Assembly: GCA_000697665.1 (NCBI GenBank) | Contig: KL197716.1 | Location: forward strand, 579,926-643,925 | Reading direction: 5' to 3' | From: Jaapia argillacea MUCL 33604 | Taxonomy: Eukaryota > Basidiomycota > Agaricomycetes > Jaapiales > Jaapiaceae | DNA: 64,000 bases | Part shown: one piece after another, positions 56,999 to 64,000 of the stretch | Layout of the letters: each line of letters starts with the position of its first letter | Numbering within the stretch: the stretch's first letter is position 1 | Translations under genes and position numbers: made by a program | Notes under the pieces: generated by a model | Databases searched by the model: none | Told to the model about the DNA's origin: nothing | Seen by the model: the letters and a program-made list of their open reading frames with translations, nothing else

Positions 56999-59174
56999 CT
57001 ACACAACTACAACATTTGAATCGCCCATGACAGTCTCCATAGGTGCTGTCAGCGACACCTTTTTAACTTTCTTTCCGCCTCCCTTTCCACCCTTCTTCTT
57101 CTTTGTCTTCGGGGCACCCCAGCCACACCAATCCTCCTCCTCCTCAGCTGGTGGCGCCGGCCGTTCCGGCATCGTATGAAGACTCCAACCGGACGGAGGG
57201 GGCATATCGGCAAACAAAGGATCTGGCAATGGAACCACGGATGGAGGTGCTGAGGTAGGGGGGGAAAGACAAGGGTCCGAAAAAGGAGCTTGACTCGAAC
57301 TCCTTACAGGCTCGTCATCAGGACACTGTAGGGACGGACTCTTTGGTGTTCCGATGGGTGTACGGGCGAGGGGACTCGACAATAGGATCTTAGCGGCCGG
57401 ATCTGAAGGATTAGTCGGGGTATTGTGGGCATCCAAGGGTATTGGAGAGGTAGGACAGGGACAATCTTCCTCGTGTGAACTGTCCGCTACTTCATCCGCT
57501 TCAAGACCCTTTCCTTGGGGAATACAATCATCGCCTTGGACAGCAGGCAAATCCAAAAAGACCTGGTCAACCATCGCCCCGACTCCACTCCTTGAAGGTC
57601 CAAACAACTTGAAAGCACCATTGTCACGTAGCTCGTGTCGAGCCTTGGATATCTTCACAACCTCTTCCAACCCTAATCGCCTCGCCTCCTCCAGCGTGAT
57701 CGGCTCCCGCCTCTCACAGACAGCGATGTAAGCATCTCTAAGCCAATCCGATATGTCGTATTCGCGCCCAAGCACAATCTTGTCAATGGGAGAGCAGAGG
57801 GGGAAGATCTCGCGGATGGCTAGTGATCGAATTGACTCGTATCCCCACTGTGTGGCGAGGTGAAGGATGGAGGACCACTCCTCGAAAGTGGATGCGTCGT
57901 GTTTGTCAAAGCGTCTACCGAAGATCCGATATTGGTCAAGGAAACTAGAGCAAGTGATATGAGAACATAACTCACGATGGATAGATCACTCCAAGGAAAC
58001 GTTCGAAATCGACGGCTTTGACACCGTCTAAAGTCACAATGTGAAAACCATTCATACCCTTCTTTGGCTGCGAAAGAGCGCTCTCGAACAGAGCTGAGTC
58101 CCGAATTAGGAAGGACAAGTGGACTTTGAAGAGTGTATCCTCAACCTAGGACATTATTGAAGACATCTTGACGAGACCACGAGGGAGAAGATCATACCAA
58201 GATGCTCAAACTACCATCAGAGAGGAAGTACTTTTCATGCTTCGTGAAACCCAGATCTTCAATTGTAGTTTCGAGCACTGGCGGCGGAGGAAGAGCACTA
58301 GTCCTAGTATGCTCGTCATTCAAGGGTGGTCAGCTCAGATCATCCGAAAGGGGATACTCCCAGCTTCGCCTAAGGTCAGAGCTGTCGGCACTGGAAGGAG
58401 GAGAAGAGGGGGGAATGCTGCTGATTGGGGCAGATGAATGCACAGTGGAAACCCCCGTCGATCCGTTGGCGGTATTCCGAGGAGCTTCTTGTGGAGTGTC
58501 TCCGAGGACCGGGATCATAAATGGAAGGGAAACGCTTGGACTGATACAGTAACGATTGGGAGAGAGTTGAAAAGCGACTTCAACAGATCGATGACGATCG
58601 CAACTCACGCATTTGGTCTCGGGCTGTAGAAAGGGACATAGGACGTATTACGAGGTGCAGGTGGAGCATCCCCGTCATACCGCCCATGTTCGCGACCATC
58701 ACGCATGGGCGCATTCGACCCACTCGAGAGCTCTCTGGCAAGGACAGGAACAAGTGACTGAGCCAATCTCTGGAGAGCTTCTGGAGTGAGGGGAGACCCT
58801 GAGAAGGTGGCGCCGTTGGCATCCATTGAGTGATGAAGTGATGTAGTGGTGGGAGGTGGGAGAGAGCAAAAGCTGCTTGGGAGGTCGCCAAACACTGCTT
58901 TATATACGGCGGCTACAGCATCGTGGGTATCGAATATGGACGGCCTACCTTGTGCCAAGTTGGTCGAAATATAAGCGCCATCGCCGGTGTGATTAGGCGC
59001 CGTACATGCAATGTTGCAAACCCTGGCATATGGTAATGCATCTTCTGCCTGGAACTGGGATGACCAGAAGGCTCCCGAAAATCTACTGCCGTCTTCTATA
59101 GTACTAGTCAGAGGATGACTGGAACTGGACATGCGGTGTTTCCAAGTGACTAGCCATTCGACTTTTCTCGACAT
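56999..59174 (-). CDS. BTB/POZ domain protein, mushroom type
   Basis: BTB domains mediate dimerisation and often Cullin3 binding; this basidiomycete subfamily is uncharacterised. The BTB core spans exons: DTLFKVHLSFLIRDSALFES then ALSQPKKGMNGFHIVTLDGV, DFERFLGVIYPS, and SSILHLATQWGYESIRSLAI, IREIFPLCSPIDKIVLGREY, DISDWLRDAYIAVCERREPI, LEEARRLGLEEVVKISKARH. This order and the closing 'DW...AY..LC.R..PLT..E...LGL' are typical of mushroom BTB proteins. The N-terminal part is Ser/Pro-rich. The long C-terminal tail is Pro/Ser-rich and ends with a Lys/Gly cluster (TKKKKGGKGGGKKVKKV), NLS-like, then VVVV. The start may be the ATG at 59174 (MSRKVEWLVTWK) or the in-frame ATG at 58826 (MDANGATFSG). Confidence 0.8.
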
Positions 59175-60758
59175 TCTTCGAAAATGAGTGGAAGTAATCG
59201 AAGCCCAGAATCGAGCCTCCGAGTCATTGAACGATGGTAACCGTATTTGATTTTCCTTCGTTCTCCTTTGCTCTGCTTAGACGGATCGTCACGGGCCTTT
59301 TCACTGGGCATTATCAAGTAGATTGTGGGATGAAAAAATATATCAACCCACTGGAAGCTGCGCTACAGCGGGTTGGAAATTGGAAGCCTTGCAAGCACAT
59401 TTCCGAGTTCAACTAATGAAGACTCGGACACATCGTCCAGAGTTATCATACACGATGGTGGCTTCAGTTCTGATCGCTACGGGTAAGGAGGAGAAACGAT
59501 ATGGGAAAGACCACGGAGTGAAACCGTGACGGGCTCACGAAGGGCCAGCATAACGACATATGGCTCAGGGGGGCAACTAAGCAAACCTCTTTCCTTTCCC
59601 CCCATCCTTTACCAGACAACATCACCTTTCCCTATGTCCAAAATCGGTCCCACTCCTGAACAAACATCACACAACCCCCCAAATCCCCTTCCGTCACCAG
59701 CCTAACATCGAGCACCAAAAGTTTGTTTGCGGTACAGGAGGGACGGCATAAACACGACGGTCCGACACCGATTTTGGACATACTCATACGACGTGAAGGG
59801 GGAACTATCATTCATACGCTAGAAAAGGTGGTGATCATTGGGGAAACCATCGGTCGGCGTAACTTGAAGTGGGGCACGAGCGACGACCATGACGTCCATT
59901 CCAGATTTAAGTAATATGTCTGTATATTTTAGGACAGGATGATGTCCATTCCCGATGGCTGTCATTACGGCCTGAAGGTCTGTTGTGGTATCGTTTTGCT
60001 GGGCCGTTATACGTAGGACTGAAAAAGTGAACTTGATGAAAACCTCCGCTTCAAAGGATGGACTTCGAAATATCAGTACCGGGTCGAAATGCCTAAGACG
60101 CCGAACGGTGAATGCGTTAAAAAAAGAGTATTCAAGTTTCAGATGAAGGACCAACCGAAAATCATGGAGCTCTGTCCAATGTAGATTTCGTGCTGGAGTT
60201 ATGCAAAGCACGACTTTGTTCCGATCAACCGGCGCTCTCGCGAGCCGGATACGGTGGTTATGCAGAAGGGATAGAACCTGCAAGAGATTGATCAGATATC
60301 GGTGTATCATCCAATACTGGGCAGATACAGACACCCAGCAACTACTCCGTATTCGTTTCGATATCTATCCTGCTCCACAACAACCACACGACGGAATTCT
60401 TGGTATTTGCCCACCTGGATGTTGGTCGGCTGAGCCTCCCAAGGTTATCAATCACGAGCAGTTCACCTCTGCAATTTCGGAATCGCCATATCATTCACAA
60501 GATCGTCAAATAGGACAACTTGAACCTCGCAGTTGCCGCTACCCGCCTACAACGACATGATTCATTCAGCAGTCTCGCACAAGAAAAATATACACTACAT
60601 ACCTCAGCACGAATCAGGTCAAAAAGCTTCTGGTAATTGTACAAACCGTAATTTGAACATAAAACCAAGTGGAAACCATATACAAAGGGTGCGCTGTTGG
60701 AGGTGGCACCCGAGGCATGACCGGAATGGCGTTTCGGAGTTGGTTCTCGGATACCATA
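59175..60758. other. Stretch without a convincing gene
   Basis: Holds the inverted-repeat element at 59635-59780. A 172-codon frame on the minus strand (59819-60334) has an even, non-repetitive composition but no motif, intron support or known relative, so I do not call it. Confidence 0.4.
59635..59780. mobile_element. Short inverted-repeat element with TA flanks (mariner-like MITE or hairpin)
   Basis: TGTCCAAAATCGGT at 59635-59648 is mirrored exactly by ACCGATTTTGGACA at 59767-59780; both outer edges are TA, so the perfect match reaches 16 bases including it. TA duplication is the mark of Tc1/mariner insertion. The 118-base interior has no coding capacity. The outermost bases do not match a mariner terminus I know, so a simple stem-loop remains possible. 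Confidence 0.5.
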
Positions 60759-61730
60759 CTACCTCCCCGGTTCTCCACCACGCAGTTCCATTCCGTCGTC
60801 CGGTGCTTTCCTCTTCTTCCCGATCTGCAGACTGTCGCTTGCATTCACAATCCCCACCACTCCTCTCTGCACACCAACTACTTGATGGCCCGCTCCCGTA
60901 TCGACGACATCGTCATCCGAAACGTCCATTTCTTCGCTTTTCGTCAGTGGTCCATCGGGAGGACCACCAGCGTCGCCAGAGGACTCGACGCCATCCATTG
61001 CAGTCGAAATCTGATCACGGCTGGGCATCTCATTGTTTACAGGAACCATATCGACACCGGTGGGAACACGAGCGTCTCCTGTCGACTCCAAAGGATTAGA
61101 CTTATCAACAGGGTCGTCTCGCGGCGTGGAGTCGTCCTCAAGTTGAGACGGAGAATCACCAATGGTGAACCGCGAAAAGTCAGAGCCTGGCGATCCGGGT
61201 GTTTCACCCCTAACGAGCGCCCAATCTACAGGGACCATCGCTCTTAACTTGAACACCTAGATCTACAGTAAACAGGACAATGAAGTTATACCCAGCCACC
61301 ACACACCAAATGTGATGAGCACTAACTTGAGGCTCTGCATTTCCTTCCGTCAAAGTAGACTCATCTGCGGGGTCACGGACGGGGTGCGAGTCTTCCTCCT
61401 CAAGTTAAGTTGTTGTCTGGGAGTTAGAAGCAGGACTGGGAATATGGTCCAAGTCCACAGAGTCGGCCAGTTCTGTCAACTCTGAAAGGTCAGAGTCTGG
61501 CGATCCAGGAGGCGAAGGAGTCGTTCCAGCCATCTGTCCTGGATCTAAACAACATGATGAGTCTGACCCCACCAGATGGGAGGCTCTCGAGTGAATGAGC
61601 ACCAGTAGTACTGTACTTACATGTCGAAGCACTGCGGCATGAATGCAAAAGCAAATTAGCAGCACTACTTCTATGAAGGCGTTTTAAGCTCACGCTCAGG
61701 TTTGAGGTTGACCTCAAAAACATTCGCCAT
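60759..61730 (-). CDS. Candidate acidic Ser/Pro-rich gene with an internal duplication
   Basis: Possible 5' exon MANVFEVNLKPE from the ATG at 61730 (donor gtgagc). Later pieces read PSPPGSPDSDLSELTELADS then VDLDHIPSPASNSQ, and QLEEEDSHPVRDPADESTLT. The large 3' frame begins in VFKLRAMVPVDWALVRGETP, then PGSPGSDFSRFTIGDSPSQL, EDDSTPRDDPVDKSNPLEST and GKKRKAPDDGMELRGGEPGR, stop at 60759. The two PGSP.SD...QLE.D modules resemble each other, so the gene seems to contain a duplicated exon. I could not connect all pieces in one frame. KKRKAPDD is NLS-like. No family recognised. Confidence 0.35.
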
Positions 61731-62370
61731 GGTTCCTGATCCTTATGAGGGGTGTCTTCGATGTTGAACTTGACGAAGTATGTTATTATACTGGTACACC
61801 ACATGGTTTGCCTTGCACATGTGGTGGGGGTGCCTCCTAGTTGGATCTGGCGGTGTGTATTAATCTCTGGTCCAGGGATATCTTGGAGAAGGTAGCACGG
61901 AGGTAGTTTCGTGAACTCGTAAACGGCGGAGGAAAGCACCTGAGGTTGCACTTACGTTAGTAGCGCCAGTGCCATTGCAGGCTACCAACCACCCGGTCAC
62001 GTGGTTTGCGAAACTCCGCTCAGCAGGGAGCATCACCCGAAAACTGCATCCATGGGCGGTGAGTATTAATTATCCCACTATTGTACACAAACCGCATAAA
62101 TGCTCTCTCCACCAGTAAATGAAATGCTATGTAGCCCAGTGAAAGGAGGGACCCATGATTCAATCGATCCTCAGGTTGATCATGGCTGACACTCATTCGC
62201 AATATTAATGTTCATCTATGCCGCTGTCGTCAACATTCTTCTTCTATGTCCCTATAATCCCAAAGGAATTCCCTGCATTCTCTGCCCACATCTCTATATA
62301 TGAATCAATGATCACCACAGAGGTGTCTAGTCGACGACTTCCAAGTCGACACACCCAAAAAACCTCCTGC

Positions 62371-62420
62371 CCTAATTAGACCTAATTACATCTAAATAGC
62401 TCTAATAAGCCCCGATTAGT
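62371..62420. repeat. Degenerate 10-base tandem array (CTAATTAGAC-like)
   Basis: Successive decamers CTAATTAGAC, CTAATTACAT, CTAAATAGCT, CTAATAAGCC, CCGATTAGTC keep a ten-base register, followed by further GATTAG and CTAATTAG motifs up to 62446. Confidence 0.6.
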
Positions 62421-63904
62421 CAGATAAGTTGATTAGAGCTAATTAGGTAGGTTCCCTACTAATCGTCAAAGATTAGCTCGCTTAGGTGGCGTAGTCGAAG
62501 ATGAGCAGACAATTATTCTTCATTTCTTGCAGGTAATTACTCAATAATCCATGTAAAGCTGCACAGGAGAGGAATCGAAGTAACTATCATTGTGAAGTAT
62601 AGCTAATACATAGGGCACTACAAAGTATGTTATTGGAGTACCAAATGTCAACGTTGATCCAACTGAACCCTAACAGCTACAAGCCAAACCTATCACGGAT
62701 CCAACAACGTGGCGGAGGCATCATGGGCATGGCAGCGGGAACTGCACAATAGAATGAAGTATCAAGCAACAAATTGATACCAAATGAGATAGAAAAACTT
62801 ACAGATACCAGCGAAGAGCCCAATTCTACTCGGGATTGGAGGCACCTACAACAAGATGAAGATTAGCATGGGCACCAATGTGAATGAGGCTAGCACTTAC
62901 CAGGTATGGCTATCGCGTCGGCTCAGCGGATGGTATTGAGGGGATGAGAGTAATGTGGCGGAATAGGGGTGGGCTGTGACAACAACGAGAAGCACGCTAT
63001 AATGGGTCTGAGAACATGGGGGCATCAACATACCAGATACAATGCTCTAACTCAAGCCAAATCCCATGGTGGTCATCACCCATCAGACCACTGTGGTGAA
63101 CCTTGCATGTACGGCAAGGGGAAGGCACAGCTAGAGAAGGAGTAAGGTTCCAATGCAAGAAAATTCACGTACCGTGGCGCGCAAGGAAAGGAAAAGGCAG
63201 GGACGTGAGCTGCTGCTCAGACTTGAGATCTGCTGCCAGCCACCTGTTATAATCAACATTACCTGAATGCGTGAGGAGATGGGGTGGGTAGACAGACAAA
63301 CTGATAAAACTCACTTGCATCGTGTTACATCACGCGGGTTGAAGACAGTAGTGAGAAAGTGGGATGGTCCCAAAGTCAAGGTAGGGGGATCGACAGAGTT
63401 GTCGTCGATGAGGGGAGAGAGATAGCATCGTCGTTGACAACGATGCGGCGAGAGGAGACATGGTGAGGGGATAAGCTAGTGAAAGCTCCTGACACTCAAC
63501 CAACCAAATTTAAGCTCTGCTTCGTTCTCAGGACTTGGAGGATATGGCTGTTCGCAATACTGGATGCCTCACGCTCGACATAACCCTGCATGCTAAATTC
63601 ACTGCTGCTACAAACGAACATCTCTGGCACCCCTTCATCCCACACTTTTGTTTGCCATCTGGGCACCCTCATGAAAGATTTCATTGGCTCTGGTTGTTAT
63701 GAGCGCCTTAGCATTAGCGTAAGGTAGCGAATAAGGCTTGTAAGTCTTTTGGGTATTTCTTGCTAACTGGTACTCAGGCTACGATCTTGAGGCAATAGAG
63801 GATGACGAGAATGAGCAAACCGGTTGAAGGATACAACTAAAGCGCTGTATTGTTCAAGTGGACAAGCTACCGAATACAAAGTAGGTAGGTGTCCTTATAT
63901 ACTA

Positions 63905-64000
63905 CAGGAACAATGGAATATCGAACAATGTACTATAGACAATAACAAACTAGACAATGTCTAAGGACAATGATGAGTGAGTTAAAGTTCAGAACAATGA
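63905..64000. repeat. Interspersed (G)ACAATG motif cluster
   Basis: GAACAATG or GACAATG appears at least five times in the last 100 bases, close to a TATATACTAC box. It may be the edge of a longer repeat that continues beyond the window. Confidence 0.3.

Larger units (their letters stand above)
61731..64000. other. Gene-poor right end
   Basis: About 2.3 kb without a recognised gene; AT-richer than the rest. It contains the 10-base array at 62371-62420 and an ACAATG-rich end. A 62-codon minus frame at 63496-63684 and nearby read-through (LITTRANEIFHEGAQMANKS) suggest a decayed gene, not identified. Confidence 0.4.

Noticed and set aside
59819-60334. 172-codon frame on the minus strand
   Set aside because: Uninterrupted but without any recognisable motif, flanked by no plausible exons, and beside an inverted-repeat element; too weak to call a gene.
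60669-61247. 192-codon plus-strand frame (METIYKGCAV...)
   Set aside because: Opposite an acidic, Ser/Pro-rich minus-strand frame that shows module duplication and NLS-like sequence, which is the better candidate.

Overview
The window reads as nuclear DNA of a filamentous basidiomycete, most likely an Agaricomycete (mushroom class). Genes are dense, lie on both strands and are cut by many short introns of about 45-60 bases. The families fit: a fused BIO3-BIO1 biotin enzyme, a mitochondrial homoaconitase, an ACR3 arsenite pump, mushroom-type BTB/POZ and F-box proteins, TKL-like kinases with an HGD catalytic loop, and a DUF7704 membrane protein. I saw no rRNA, tRNA or CRISPR. Coordinates of spliced genes are whole coding spans; I checked reading-frame continuity by hand for most introns.

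Left part (0.5-38 kb) is mostly metabolic and housekeeping: aquaporin (-), Nudix CoA diphosphatase (-), BIO3-BIO1 (+), VPS34 PI3-kinase (-), then a block of two L-amino-acid/amine oxidase paralogues (-) with an ACR3 pump (+) between them and an aldehyde dehydrogenase (-) next door. These are followed by ILV5 (-), trimethyllysine dioxygenase (+), homoaconitase LYS4 (-), a DUF7704 protein (+), a small protein kinase (-), an unrecognised five-exon gene (+) and an F-box protein ending in a C2H2 finger (-). Nitrogen and amino-acid metabolism recurs: branched-chain, lysine and carnitine steps plus amine oxidation.

Middle part (38.9-53.9 kb) is a segmental tandem array in the order R1(+) K1(-) R2(+) K2(-) R3(+). 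R is a Rrn5-like RNA polymerase I factor (SANT domain plus a histone-fold-like C-terminus). K is a TKL-like kinase with a Ser/Pro-rich tail ending in a CaaX prenylation box (CVVM or CVIM). Only R3 looks intact; R1 and R2 carry different lesions in the C-terminal half. A run of N in R2 is flanked by a near-identical 470-base direct repeat, which looks like an unmerged assembly overlap.

Right part (54-64 kb): a DUF1295 reductase-like membrane protein (-), SDE2 (+), a BTB/POZ protein (-), a doubtful acidic gene with an internal duplication (-), and about 2 kb of gene-poor, AT-richer sequence. Two short non-autonomous transposon-like elements, not obvious from coding analysis, lie at 35030-35403 (17-base inverted ends, perfect 8-base target duplication) and 59635-59780 (14-base inverted ends, flanking TA).
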